Source of the DNA: Bog-756 sp963704585
GTDB taxonomy: Bacteria > Actinomycetota > Acidimicrobiia > Acidimicrobiales > RAAP-2
Length of the DNA stretch: 64,000 bases
Assembly (NCBI GenBank): GCA_963704585.1
Contig: OY969919.1
Location: forward strand, 3,224,001 to 3,288,000
Reading direction: 5' to 3'
The notes beneath the pieces were generated by a model. That model had not been told where the DNA came from, searched no databases, and was given only the letters and a program-made list of their open reading frames with translations. Position numbers and translations under genes: made by a program. Shown in pieces: positions 42,723 to 51,826 of this stretch; within the stretch, counting starts at the first letter, position 1; each line of letters opens with the position of its first letter.

Positions 42723-43802
42723 ATGGGCGACCGCACAGTGGGGGGGCGACGAGCGGGCGTCGGAGCCGTCAACGGCAGCGGCGCGGCCGACCTGGACGGC
42801 GTGGCCGACATCGAAGGTGCGGCGCAGACCGGCGGGTCGACCGGCACCGACAGCGCAGCAGAGACCGTGCCGGCGGAGACCGACGGAGCGGAGACCGACG
42901 GAGCGGAGACCGACGGACCCGGGCGCCGATCGCGCCGGCAGTCGATCGCCCACCAATTCGAACGGCTCACCGTCGCGATCCGCAACAGCGACGACGACAC
43001 GGTCGAGAGCGTGATCATCGACCTCAGCCGCCGCCGCCGCTATCTCGCGCCGCTCGCGCTGGCCGTCGGGGCCTTCGCCATGCTGTTCCAGGGTGTCAAG
43101 CTGCTCTTCACCAACTGGCGTCTGACGCTGATCCAGATCCTTCCCGCCATGTGGATCTGGGCGGCGATGCTCAACCTCAAGATGCACGTCTTCCGTGGCA
43201 AGTCCTTCACCGTCGTCAAGGGGCCGGTCCTCATCCCGATCGTCCTCGCCATCGCGGCGATCACCGCGGCGAGCTTCTACCTCAACGCGGTGTTCGCCTT
43301 CGCGATCTCGAAGCCGGGCAGGCCGGAGATCCGGCCGGCCTTCGCCGACGCGCGGCGTCACCGGTGGCCGGTGCTCGGCTGGGGCGCACTGATCGGGGTC
43401 GCCCTCGGCTTCGCGGTCGCCGTCGTCGACCGATGGGGCAAGGGCTGGTATGCGCTGACCCTCAGCATCGTGGTCGCCGTGATGATGTTCGCCTACGTCG
43501 CCATCCCCTCGCGCCTGCTCGGGGTCACGCCGAGACGCTCCACCCGCGACAAGCTCACCGCGTCGGCGGTCGGCGGTGCGATCGGCGCGATGGTCTGCTC
43601 GCCGCCGTATGCGCTCGGTCGCCTCGGGATCATCATGCTGGGATCGCACACGTTCCGGGTGCTGGCCGTCGTGATGATCGCGTTCGCGGTCGTCCTCCAG
43701 ACCGGGGCCACCACCGCGGTCAAGGCGGTCAAGATGAGCGCGAAGCTGCTCGTCGGGCAGGCGCCGGAGGCGGAGGCCCCCGCCGCGAGCGACCAGAGCT
43801 GA
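42723..43802 (+). CDS. Polytopic membrane protein with acidic repeat N-terminus (359 aa)
   Basis: About 60 low-complexity residues, including three ETDGA/ETDGP units from a 15-bp tandem DNA repeat, lead to about six hydrophobic segments (YLAPLALAVGAFAMLF; ILPAMWIWAAMLNL; GPVLIPIVLAIAAITAASFYL and later ones). AFADARRHRWPVLGWGALIG and the following part resemble DUF6159-like glycerophosphotransferase/membrane-domain proteins only loosely; I do not assign a family. It starts 80 bp divergent from ettA. Confidence 0.65.
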   Translation: MGDRTVGGRRAGVGAVNGSGAADLDGVADIEGAAQTGGSTGTDSAAETVPAETDGAETDGAETDGPGRRSRRQSIAHQFERLTVAIRNSDDDTVESVIIDLSRRRRYLAPLALAVGAFAMLFQGVKLLFTNWRLTLIQILPAMWIWAAMLNLKMHVFRGKSFTVVKGPVLIPIVLAIAAITAASFYLNAVFAFAISKPGRPEIRPAFADARRHRWPVLGWGALIGVALGFAVAVVDRWGKGWYALTLSIVVAVMMFAYVAIPSRLLGVTPRRSTRDKLTASAVGGAIGAMVCSPPYALGRLGIIMLGSHTFRVLAVVMIAFAVVLQTGATTAVKAVKMSAKLLVGQAPEAEAPAASDQS

Positions 43803-43982
43803 GTACCGCTCGGATCGGCTGCGGAGCCCGGGGCCGCCTGCCGACAGGGAGGGGCAAGGTCGTCGGCAAGCCCGCGTGCAAGGTGCAGGGACCAGCGTCG
43901 TGGGATGCAACCGGAGCCGTGCATCCTGCAGCAATCCCGCAGCCTTCGGAGCGGGTGGGATGGCGGGGGACGCGCAACAAAT

Positions 43983-44033
43983 TGCACACGGCGTGCAGTC
44001 AACCTTGTGCGCGCCGCACGCGGTTCGTATCGT
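43983..44033 (+). promoter_or_regulatory. Candidate promoter/operator of the Tad operon
   Basis: In the 276-bp gap before the Tad genes, TGCAC-ACGGC-GTGCA (43983-43997) is an inverted repeat, followed by TTGTGC (44005-44010), 17 bp and TATCGT (44028-44033), a weak -35/-10 pair. The rest of 43803-44078 shows several GTGCA/TGCA words but no gene or clear terminator. Confidence 0.35.
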
Positions 44034-44078
44034 CCGCACCCTGTGGCAGGCAGACGGGTAGGGGCAGGACGAACGGTG

Positions 44079-44658
44079 ATGAGATCGCCGGCAGCGCGGT
44101 CGGCGCTCGTGGGCGTGACGGCGTGCCTCGCGCTGACCTCATGCACGCGGCTGGGACTGCCGTCGTCGGCCGCTGCAGGCCGATCCGGCTCTGCGACCGC
44201 TGCCCCGGTCTCGTCCGGCAGCACGGTCTCCCCGTCGACGTCGACCGAAGCGAGAGGACCAGCAGATCCTCTCGGCGTGGTCGGCTGCCGAGCGCGCGTT
44301 CGACACGGCGGCGCTCTCGGCTGACGGATCGGAGCCCGCGCTCGCCGCAACCATGGTGGAGCCACAGCTCGACGTGGTGCGCTCGTGGCTCGCCTCGATC
44401 CATGCGCAGGGCGAGATCGCGACCGGCCAGATCTCCTTCGGCCCGGCTCAGGTCCAGCACGGACCGTCGGGAACCGTGCAGGTGCAGTCGTGCGCGCACG
44501 ACGCCGAGATCGTGGTGACGGCGAGCACGGGGCAGCCGGTTCCCGGCATCGCCGGCGAGGTGGCCGACGAGCTCGTCACCGCGACGATGGTGTCGAACGG
44601 CGGCGAGTGGAAGCTCGAGGCGCAGACCGTCGGGGTCGGGCAGTGCACGGGCTCATGA
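44079..44658 (+). CDS. Lipoprotein at the head of the Tad locus, frameshifted
   Basis: The lipoprotein signal is clear: SALVGVTACLALTSC, with Cys as lipidation site, followed by a Ser/Thr/Ala-rich spacer. Near 44.26 kb the frame changes; the continuation (QILSAWSAAERAFDTAALSA, MVEPQLDVVRSWLASI, VGVGQCTGS) runs to 44658. One extra base explains it. The mature part resembles no family I know but has a conserved-looking helical start and two late Cys. Its stop overlaps the next gene's start, so it belongs to the Tad operon. Confidence 0.65.
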
Positions 44659-45591
44659 GCGTTCGGCGCCTCCCACGGATGGTGGCCGTCGCGGCGGTCT
44701 CGCTCCTCGGCGCGACCGCGCCCGCTCTTCCGGCCCACGGCGGCGCCACGGGAAGCGACGGGCCCGGCGGCACGGTGACCGTGGGCGCGTCGGGCGGCGG
44801 AGGGACCGGCGGCGCCCCGGGGAGCGGCGGTTCCGCTCCCGGCGGAGGCGGAGGCTCGAGCAGCGGTGGATGGCAGTGCACCTCCACCTATCTCACGCTC
44901 AACAACGAGGGCGGTGTCCCACCCGGTGGTCCGCTGCCGGGCGCGTGGTACGCGGTCACCTGCATCGACCAGGCCACGGGGACGCAGACCACCCAGACGG
45001 AGTGGATCACGACGCCGTCGGGGGGCGGGGTGCCGCCGGTCGACCCGTACGCCGTCGCGCTCCAGGCCGAGCAGTCCCTCGTCCTGCCCGCACCGTCCGT
45101 CTTCCGCGATCCGTCAGGGACCCGCGGTCGTGAACCTGCCCACCTGGCTGTGGATCGACCCGTCGATCTGGCACCCCGAGTCCGTCAGCGCGTCGGTCGG
45201 CCCGGTGACCGCGACCGCCTCCGCCACGCCCACCTCGGTGACCTGGGTGATGGGGGACGGCGGCTCCCTGACCTGTGACGGTCCCGGGACTCCGTACGAC
45301 ACGGCCTTGCCGGCCGCGGCGCAGAGCACGACCTGCTCGTACCGGTACCTCACATCCTCGGCCGGGCAGCAGTCACCGGACGGCAACCCGAACCACGCGT
45401 CGTTCGTCGTCTCGGCGACGGTGCACTGGAATGTCGAATGGACGGCCGTCGGCGCGCCCGGTGGCGGAGCACTCCCGCCCCTCGCGACCACCACCACGAC
45501 GACGATCGCCGTCGAGCAGATCGAGAGTCTCGACCTCGCAGGAGCGGGCGCGCCGTCGGGCGCGCCGTCGCTGCTCGCTCCGGTGCCATGA
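44655..45591 (+). CDS. Secreted Gly-rich protein of the Tad locus, frameshifted
   Basis: The signal peptide (RMVAVAAVSLLGATAPALPAHG) is followed by a Gly/Ser-rich linker and a domain with Cys residues (WQCTSTYLTLNNEGG; GAWYAVTCIDQATG). Near 45113 an extra base breaks the frame after VFRDPSG; the other frame continues PAVVNLPTWLWIDPSIWHP, SVTWVMGDGGSLTCDGPG and CSYRYLTSSAG to 45591. The second half resembles the PKD-like exported proteins of actinobacterial Tad loci. Coupled by ATGA to both neighbours. Confidence 0.65.
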
Positions 45592-46388
45592 CCGCCGTCC
45601 TCGACGAGCGCACCGAGACAGCTCCCGAACGGCCCGGCGCGCTCCGGTCGCGCCTTCCCGTCGGTACCACGCGCCGCCGGCCGGTCCTCGCCGTCGCCTC
45701 TGCGCTCGTCGTGTTCGCCAGCATCGCGGTGTTCGCCGGCGTCTACTCCTCTGCTGCGCGCCAGTCGGAGGATCTGGTGGCCGCGCAGACCATCCAGCAG
45801 GGGCAGACGTTCGTCGCCGCCGATCTGACCCAGGCGAGCGTCTCCGTTCCCGCCGGGCTTTCGGCGATCCCCGTCGCCGACGCACACCTCCTCGCGGGAA
45901 AGCGGGCCGCCGTCACCGTCCCGGCCGGAGCGCTGCTCACCGCAGCGGACCTGTCGTCGGCCCCGCAGATCGGCTCGGGCGATGCGGTCGTCGGTCTGGC
46001 GCTCAAGGACGGCCAATACCCGGCGAGCGGGGTCTCGCCCGGTGACCAGGTGATGATCGTCCAGACCGCCGGCCCCGGGACGCCGCTCGCGGCACCGACG
46101 ACCGGGGCCGGCGCCACGACGACCTCCACGAGCGCCGGCGCAGGTGCAGGTGCAGGCGCCACGACGGGCGTGCTCGTGCCGCAGGCGACCGTCTTCGACG
46201 TCTCCGCACCTTCCTCGGCCACGGGATCCGGACTTGCGCTCCTCGTCTCGGTCGACGTCCCCTCGACGGAGGCCGCAGCCGTGTCGATCGCGGCGTCAGC
46301 TGATCAGGTGAGCCTCGTCCTGCTTCCGGCAGGGTCGGCCTCCTCGCCGACGTCCGGGCAGAGCGCGCAGGGCGGGGGCCAGGGGTGA
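45588..46388 (+). CDS. CpaB/SAF-domain-like pilus assembly protein (266 aa)
   Basis: One membrane segment (VLAVASALVVFASIAVFAGVY) is followed by a SAF-like domain (AAQTIQQGQTFVAADLTQAS; GKRAAVTVPAGALLTAADL), as in the CpaB/RcpC periplasmic component of Tad systems. A low-complexity Ala/Gly/Thr linker and a second extracytoplasmic region follow. Start ATG 45588 overlaps the preceding stop. It probably helps secretion or stability of pilin outside the membrane. Confidence 0.7.
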   Translation: MTAVLDERTETAPERPGALRSRLPVGTTRRRPVLAVASALVVFASIAVFAGVYSSAARQSEDLVAAQTIQQGQTFVAADLTQASVSVPAGLSAIPVADAHLLAGKRAAVTVPAGALLTAADLSSAPQIGSGDAVVGLALKDGQYPASGVSPGDQVMIVQTAGPGTPLAAPTTGAGATTTSTSAGAGAGAGATTGVLVPQATVFDVSAPSSATGSGLALLVSVDVPSTEAAAVSIAASADQVSLVLLPAGSASSPTSGQSAQGGGQG

Positions 46389-47123
46389 CGGTCGTCGTCT
46401 TCGCGCTCGTGCAAGGGCGCCCCAGGTGTGACGACGCTGGTCACCCTCGTCGGAGCGGCCTGGACCGGTCGTCGGCCGGTCGTCGTGGAGCACGACGCGG
46501 GCGGTGGCGATCTGGCCGCACGGTTCGGCCTGTCGTCACGGTGCGGCTGGCCGAGCGTGCAGGCGGCGATCCGCCGGGACGGTGCGATCGGTGACCTCGG
46601 CGCGCACCTCCAGCAGCTGCCGGGCGGGCTCGACGTGCTCGTCGGGGCGAGACCGCCGGCGCCGTCCACCGACGGCGACCGCGCGGTGGCCCACCTCTGC
46701 GAGGCCGCCGACGACCTCGAAGGGGGCGCCGATCTCCTCGTCGACCTCGGTCGCTTCGTCGTGGACGGGTCGGACGGCGGCTGGCTGCACCGTGCCGAGC
46801 GGGTGGTCGTGGTGAGCGCCGCCGACTCCGCTTCGGTGCTCCGGGTTCGCGAGCATGCGCCTTTCCTCGTCGATCGGACCGACAGGACCGTGGAGCTCGT
46901 GGTGGTCGGCGCCCGGGACCACCGACCCGAGGAGATCGCCGAGTGCACCGGTCTCCCCGTGCTGGGCGTCCTCCCGTTCGACCGCGAGACCGCACTCGCG
47001 GTGTGCGGGGCGTACGCGCCGGCACGACGGGTGCTCCGGTCGCGCCTCGTCCGTTCGGCGGCGCGCCTGGCGACCGAGCTGCGTGCGGTCGACTCGCATC
47101 TGGCGACACCGGTGGGTCGTTGA
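46385..47123 (+). CDS. CpaE/TadZ-like MinD-family protein, frameshifted
   Basis: TadZ/CpaE proteins locate the Tad machine. MTVVVFALVQG opens from GTG 46385; an extra base near 46408 shifts the frame, and the natural continuation is APGVTTLVTLVGAAWTGRRP, VVVEHDAGGGDLAARFG and LLVDLGRFVVDGSDGGW. The usual Walker lysine motif (KGGVGKT) is replaced by APGVTTL, so nucleotide binding may be weak or lost. Late part VVGARDHRPEEIAECTGLPV is typical. Position before the secretion ATPase fits. Confidence 0.7.
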
Positions 47124-47127
47124 GACG

Positions 47128-48441
47128 GTGGGCGGTCCGGTGAGCAGGGGCCTGGCCCATCGGGTCCGAGAGCTCGTCGCGGACGATCTCGCCGAGCTCG
47201 AGCTCGGATCGCTCTGCGAGGACGATCGCCGCGAATTCGCCAGGCAGCAGATCTTCCTGCGCCTGGACGAGCTCACCGGGGACGCCGACACAGGTGTGGC
47301 GGCGGGGACCGCGGCAGACGAGCATGCACTCGCCCAGTCGGTCCTCGACGCGCTCTTCGGGATGGGGCGGTTGCAGCCGCTCGTCGACGACCCCGACATC
47401 GAGAACATCGACGTCAACGGGTGCGACCGGGTCTGGGTGACCTCCGCCGACGGCTCCAAGCGCATGGCGGACCCGGTCGCCGACTCCGACGAGGAGCTCG
47501 TCGAGCTCGTCCGGTCAGCCGCGAGCCGGTTCGGCCTGACGGAGCGCCGGTTCGACCTGGCCCGTCCCGAACTGGACCTGCGCCTTCCGGACGGCAGCCG
47601 CCTCTCCGCGCTCATGGCCGTCTCGGCGAGGCCCGTCCTCTCGATCCGGCGGCACCGCTTCACCGACCTCACGTTGGCCGAACTCGTCGCGATGGGCTCG
47701 ATCGACGAGGAGCTCTCGTCGTTCCTCGCGGCGGCGGTGCGCGCTCGAAAGAACATCGTCGTCGCCGGCGCGATGAACTCGGGGAAGACGACGCTCCTGC
47801 GGGCACTCGCCGCGGAGATCCCCCCGCGCGAGCGACTGGTCACCATCGAGCAGGCCTTCGAGCTCGGGCTCGACCGCGCGGTCGGCCGGCACCCGGACAT
47901 GGTCGCCCTCGAAGCGAGACCGGCCAACCTCGAGGGCGAGGGACTCATCTCGGTCGCCGACCTGGTGCGGCGGGCATTGCGGATGAACGCGGACCGGGTC
48001 ATCGTCGGCGAGGTCCTCGGCGACGAGGTCCTCCCGATGCTCAACGCGATGAGCCAGGGCCGCTCGGGTTCGATGTGCACGATCCACGCCGACTCGTCCG
48101 CGGGGGTCTTCCGGCGGATCGCCTCGTACGCGGTCCAGGCACCCGAGCGCCTCCCGCTCGAGGCGTCGAACCTCCTGGTCGCCGGTTCGATCCACTTCGT
48201 GGTCTTCTTGGACACCGACGTGACCGATCCCGGCGCGGACCCGGCGCGCCGGCGGTTCGTGTCGTCGGTGCGCGAGGTGGTCGACGCCGAGGGCGTGCAG
48301 GTCGTCTCGAACGAGGTCTACCGCCCAGGTGCCGATCGGCGCGCGGTGTCGGCGGCACCGCTGCGGACGGTGACGCGCGACGAGCTCGTGCTGCACGGGT
48401 ACGAGCCCAGCCGACCGTCGTCGGTCGGGGTGTTCGCGTGA
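47128..48441 (+). CDS. cpaF: Tad secretion ATPase CpaF/TadA (437 aa)
   Basis: Hexameric type II/IV secretion ATPase that powers Tad pilus assembly. Walker A is GAMNSGKTTLLRALAAEIP (about residue 215), the Asp/Glu box VTIEQAFELGLD follows, then LVRRALRMNADRVIVGEVLG (Walker B) and the His box SGSMCTIHADSSAGV. The N-terminal domain GRLQPLVDDPDIENIDVNGCD is also typical. Start GTG 47128 (or 47140). Gene order with TadB and TadC downstream confirms the assignment. Confidence 0.92.
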   Translation: MGGPVSRGLAHRVRELVADDLAELELGSLCEDDRREFARQQIFLRLDELTGDADTGVAAGTAADEHALAQSVLDALFGMGRLQPLVDDPDIENIDVNGCDRVWVTSADGSKRMADPVADSDEELVELVRSAASRFGLTERRFDLARPELDLRLPDGSRLSALMAVSARPVLSIRRHRFTDLTLAELVAMGSIDEELSSFLAAAVRARKNIVVAGAMNSGKTTLLRALAAEIPPRERLVTIEQAFELGLDRAVGRHPDMVALEARPANLEGEGLISVADLVRRALRMNADRVIVGEVLGDEVLPMLNAMSQGRSGSMCTIHADSSAGVFRRIASYAVQAPERLPLEASNLLVAGSIHFVVFLDTDVTDPGADPARRRFVSSVREVVDAEGVQVVSNEVYRPGADRRAVSAAPLRTVTRDELVLHGYEPSRPSSVGVFA

Positions 48442-48454
48442 AGAGGGCGGTCCC

Positions 48455-49303
48455 GTGAGCGGGGCGCTCGTCGTCGCGGTGTGCGGCACCGCGGCGGGAC
48501 TCGGGATCGTGGGCACGGTCGCCGCATTCCGCCGGCGCCCGGAGGTCGGTCCCGTCCTCGCGCCCTCGCCGTCCGACGGCCGGGCGGGCGCAAGCCTCGC
48601 GGGGCTCGGTGCCGCTGCCGGCGGCGTACTCGCGGCCCTTGCGACCGGATGGGTCGTCGCGGCGCCCCTCGTTGCCCTCGCGATCTACGGCGTCCCGGTG
48701 CTCCTCCGACGAACCTCGGGCAGGGTCGCCATCGCCAAGGTGGAGGCCGTCGCGACCTGGACCGAGATGCTCCAGGGCACGCTCGCGGCGTCGGCCGGCC
48801 TCGGGCAGGCCATCCTCGCGACCGCACCGCTCGCACCCGCGCCGATCCGCGAGCCGACGGCGAAGCTGGCGGCACAGCTGCGCGCCGGCGTGACGCCGCG
48901 AGACGCCCTCGTGCAGTTCGCTGACGAGGTCGGTGACCCCTCCGCCGACCGCGTGGTCTGTGCGCTCCTGCTGGCGACCACGTCGCGGGCGCAGCGGCTC
49001 GGAGAACTGCTGGCCGCCCTGGCGGACTCCACGAGGGACGAGGTCGCGCTGCGTCTCCGGATCGAGACCAGCCGGGCGTCGGTGCGGAGCGGCGTGCGGA
49101 CGGTGGTCGTCTTCTCGGTCGTGTTCGCGCTCGGACTGTTCGTCCTCGCCCACGCGTATCTCGCACCGTTCGGGACGCCAACCGGTCAGGTCGTGCTCGC
49201 CGCAGTCGGGGTCCTGTACGCCGCAGGGCTCTGGCTGATGGCAATGCTCGCCCGACCGCCGGCGCCGATCCGGCTCCTCGGACCCCAAGTGGTCGAGCGA
49301 TGA
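48455..49303 (+). CDS. tadB: Tad inner-membrane platform protein TadB (282 aa)
   Basis: A type II secretion F-domain protein: hydrophobic segments at the N-terminus (ALVVAVCGTAAGLGIVG; AAPLVALAIYGVPVLL) and C-terminus (VVVFSVVFALGLFVLAHAYL; VVLAAVGVLYAAGLWLMAML) flank the cytoplasmic helical domain with WTEMLQGTLAASAGLGQAIL. With TadC it forms the platform above the ATPase. The stop overlaps the TadC start (ATGA). Confidence 0.85.
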   Translation: MSGALVVAVCGTAAGLGIVGTVAAFRRRPEVGPVLAPSPSDGRAGASLAGLGAAAGGVLAALATGWVVAAPLVALAIYGVPVLLRRTSGRVAIAKVEAVATWTEMLQGTLAASAGLGQAILATAPLAPAPIREPTAKLAAQLRAGVTPRDALVQFADEVGDPSADRVVCALLLATTSRAQRLGELLAALADSTRDEVALRLRIETSRASVRSGVRTVVVFSVVFALGLFVLAHAYLAPFGTPTGQVVLAAVGVLYAAGLWLMAMLARPPAPIRLLGPQVVER

Positions 49304-50202
49304 GTGCGGCGGTGCTGCTCGGCGCCCTCGTCGGGGTCGGTGCGGTCGGCGCCTACCGCGGCGTCCGGTCGAGGCCGGTCCCCCTCGTCGAGATCCTCGG
49401 GTCGATGCAACGGACGCCGCGCGCCGCGCCTTCGCAGACGGAGCCGTTCGTGTCACCCGGGCGGGTCGGGCGGTTCGTGCTCGAAGGGCTCGTCGTCGAG
49501 GAGCGACTGGGCGCGTCGCGTGCCAGGGCGTTGGCCGCCGCGCTCTCGGTGACCGACGAGTCCCTGGAGCAGGTCACGGCCCGGGCCGTGCTCGCCGCCG
49601 GTGCCGGTGTCGTCCTTCCTCCGCTCCTCTGGATCGTCCTCGACGCCATGGGGGTGGTCGCCCCGCTCCTCGCGCCGGCGGTCCTCGTCGCCGTTGCGGT
49701 GCCGTGTGGCACGGTGCTGCCGTTCGCCTCGTTGTTCGGGCAGGCCCGCCGGCGGCGCGCGCACGTCCGCGTCGTCGTCGGCTCCTTCGTGGACCTCGTC
49801 GTGCTCGCGCTGGCCGGCGGAGAAGGTGTCGAGAGCGCGCTGTTCACCGCGTCCCAGGTCAGTCCCGACTGGGCCGCCCAGCGGATCGCGCGCGTGCTCA
49901 TCGGGGCGCGGGAAGGTGGAGTCGCCCCCTGGACGGCGCTCACCCGACTCGGCGACGAGATCGGTGTGCCCGAGCTCGTCGAGCTCGCCGCCACGCTGCA
50001 GCTCGCCGGCACCGAAGGGAGCAAGGTGCGCCAGGCGCTGAGCGCCCGGGCCGTCTCGCTCCGCCGGCACGAGCAGGCGGACGCGGAGGCGGCGGCGAAC
50101 ACGACGACCGAGCGCCTCTTCGTCCCTGGGGCCCTGCTGCTCGTGGGCTTCCTCGTCTTCATCGGCTACCCGGCGTTCGCACGCATCCTCGGCGGGTTCT
50201 GA
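49300..50202 (+). CDS. tadC: Tad inner-membrane platform protein TadC (300 aa)
   Basis: Second F-domain protein: LVDLVVLALAGGEGVESALF is the characteristic helix pair, followed by ELVELAATLQLAGTEGSKVR and RLFVPGALLLVGFLVFIGYP at the C-terminus. Three further hydrophobic segments lie at about residues 2-18 and 98-145. It overlaps TadB by four bases and is followed by 69 bp before the pilin gene. Confidence 0.85.
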   Translation: MSAAVLLGALVGVGAVGAYRGVRSRPVPLVEILGSMQRTPRAAPSQTEPFVSPGRVGRFVLEGLVVEERLGASRARALAAALSVTDESLEQVTARAVLAAGAGVVLPPLLWIVLDAMGVVAPLLAPAVLVAVAVPCGTVLPFASLFGQARRRRAHVRVVVGSFVDLVVLALAGGEGVESALFTASQVSPDWAAQRIARVLIGAREGGVAPWTALTRLGDEIGVPELVELAATLQLAGTEGSKVRQALSARAVSLRRHEQADAEAAANTTTERLFVPGALLLVGFLVFIGYPAFARILGGF

Positions 50203-50271
50203 ACCGCATCCGCCCAGGATCGCGCGCCTCCACCAGTCCGTGTCCCATCGAACCGCAACACAGGAGGAACC

Positions 50272-50466
50272 ATGCAACCCACCCAGATCATCGTGCTCTG
50301 GACCTATCTCCGGGCCAGGCTCCGCACCGACGCCGTCATGGACGACTCAGGATCCGTCGTCGAGAAGGTGATCCTCACCGCGATCTTCGCAGCGCTCGCG
50401 ATCGCCATCGGCGCCATCATCGTGACGAAGATCACGGCGAAGGCGAACTCGATCAACCTCGGCTGA
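50272..50466 (+). CDS. flp: Flp-type pilin (64 aa)
   Basis: A strong AGGAGGAA ribosome-binding site precedes the ATG, as expected for the abundant subunit. A 27-residue hydrophilic leader is followed by DDSGSVVEKVILTAIFAALA, giving a probable prepilin-peptidase cut after Gly27, and a hydrophobic helix IAIGAIIVTKI. Unusually Glu is at +4 of the mature protein rather than +5, and the usual Tyr after it is Lys. The peptidase gene is not in the window. Confidence 0.8.
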   Translation: MQPTQIIVLWTYLRARLRTDAVMDDSGSVVEKVILTAIFAALAIAIGAIIVTKITAKANSINLG

Positions 50467-50477
50467 CAGGTCGCCGT

Positions 50478-50969
50478 ATGGGACGGAGCGTCGCTGCGCC
50501 GCGGACGGACGGGTCACGGTCGTCCGGATCGGCATCCGCCGGCTCGGGCGCGTGCCTTCGGCGCCGCCGCGCCGAGGTGGCCAGACTCGACCGGGAGGGA
50601 TCGGAGCGGGGGTCGTCGATCGTCGAGATCGTTCTGGTGGTGCCGGTCGTGATGATCGTGCTGCTCGTCGTCGTGCAGTGCGCGCTCTGGGCCCATGCCG
50701 CCCAGGTCGCACAGCTCGCCGCGTCCGAGGGCGACCGCGTCGCACGGTCGCTCGGTGGAAGCCCGGCTTCGGGCGCCACGCTCGCCGGTTCGATCCTGCA
50801 CGGACCCGGCGCGGATCTCAGCGCCTCGTCGGTGGCGGTCGACGTCATCTCCGGCGACCTGGCACGGGTCACCGTGCACGGTGACGCCGTCACCCTGCTC
50901 CCCGGCTTCACGCTTCCGGTGACGTCCGTACAGATCGGGCCGATCCAGGAGTTCCGCACCTCCGGATGA
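50478..50969 (+). CDS. TadE-like pseudopilin (163 aa)
   Basis: After about 48 leader residues, ERGSSIVEIVLVVPVVMIVL gives the class III prepilin pattern with Glu at +5 following Gly/Ser, then a hydrophobic helix and a soluble domain (AAQVAQLAASEGDRVARSLG). TadE/TadF pseudopilins initiate or tip the fibre. ATG 50478 lies 11 bp after the pilin gene; its stop overlaps the next TadE gene (ATGA). Confidence 0.75.
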   Translation: MGRSVAAPRTDGSRSSGSASAGSGACLRRRRAEVARLDREGSERGSSIVEIVLVVPVVMIVLLVVVQCALWAHAAQVAQLAASEGDRVARSLGGSPASGATLAGSILHGPGADLSASSVAVDVISGDLARVTVHGDAVTLLPGFTLPVTSVQIGPIQEFRTSG

Positions 50970-51385
50970 AGCGGACCGACCGAGACGACGACGGGAGCCT
51001 GCTCGTCGAGCTGGCGATCCTTGCGCCCGTGCTCTTCCTCTTCGCGCTCGCGGCGGTGGCGTTCGGCCGCGTCACCGAGACCCACCAGCTGGTCGTCGAG
51101 GCCTCGAGAGCAGGTGCAGAGGCGGCCGCCGTCCTCCCCGACGCCGGCAGCGCACAGGCCGGCGCCGCCGAGGTCGCCGTCGTCGCGATCTTCGCCCATG
51201 CGCAGATCTGTGGCGATGCGCAGGTCACGACCGACACGAGCCGGTTCGCGGCAGGTGGATCGGTGACCGTGACCGTGACCTGCCAGGTCGGCCTCTCGGA
51301 TCTCGCGGTCCCCGGGCTGCCGGGCTCGACGACCATCCGGGCGTCGTCGACCGCGCCCATCGACCCGTACCGCGCGATCGGCTGA
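50966..51385 (+). CDS. TadE family pseudopilin (139 aa)
   Basis: A short leader RTDRDDDG precedes SLLVELAILAPVLFLFALAA, with Gly at -1 and Glu at +5, the canonical TadE processing site. The mature domain contains VTETHQLVVEASRAGAEAAA, and two Cys (QICGDAQ and VTVTCQV) could form a disulfide. Start ATG 50966 overlaps the upstream stop, and the TadG-like gene follows 3 bp after its stop. Confidence 0.85.
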   Translation: MKRTDRDDDGSLLVELAILAPVLFLFALAAVAFGRVTETHQLVVEASRAGAEAAAVLPDAGSAQAGAAEVAVVAIFAHAQICGDAQVTTDTSRFAAGGSVTVTVTCQVGLSDLAVPGLPGSTTIRASSTAPIDPYRAIG

Positions 51386-51388
51386 TCG

Positions 51389-51826
51389 GTGCCGTCGGCC
51401 TTCGGTCAACCGGTGTTGATCCGTGACGACCACGGTTCGCTCACGGCGTTCGTCGCGCTCCTCCTCGTGGCCCTCGTGGCGCTCGGCGGGCTCGTCCTCG
51501 ACGGCGGATCGGCGTTCTCCGCGCAGCAGGCGGCGGCGAACGAGGCCGAGCAGGCGGCACGGGCAGGGGCGGGCGCGCTCTCCGTCGACGCGCTGCGCGC
51601 GGGCTCGCTGCAGCTCGACGATCAGGCGGCCGTCGCCGCGGCAGAGGCCTTCACCGCGGCGGCGGGCCATCCCGGCGTGGCCACCGTGGTCGCCGGGGTG
51701 GTGAGCGTCCGGATCGCATACCGGATCCCCACCTCGGTGCTCGGCATCGTCGGCATCTCGACCCTGCCCGTCTCGGCGACGGCGTCGGCCGTCGACGTCC
51801 AGGGCGTGACCCGGGGATCGCCGTGA
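51389..51826 (+). CDS. TadG-like pilus assembly protein (145 aa)
   Basis: RDDHGSLTAFVALLLVALVA shows the same Gly-Ser junction and hydrophobic helix as the TadE proteins, but position +5 is Phe, not Glu. LVLDGGSAFSAQQAAANEAEQ is the typical TadG/Rv3660c-like region (LDxGxxxxxxxxxQxAAD). The soluble part ends with a beta-rich segment. It overlaps the start of the LysM-BTAD gene (GTGA). Confidence 0.8.
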   Translation: MPSAFGQPVLIRDDHGSLTAFVALLLVALVALGGLVLDGGSAFSAQQAAANEAEQAARAGAGALSVDALRAGSLQLDDQAAVAAAEAFTAAAGHPGVATVVAGVVSVRIAYRIPTSVLGIVGISTLPVSATASAVDVQGVTRGSP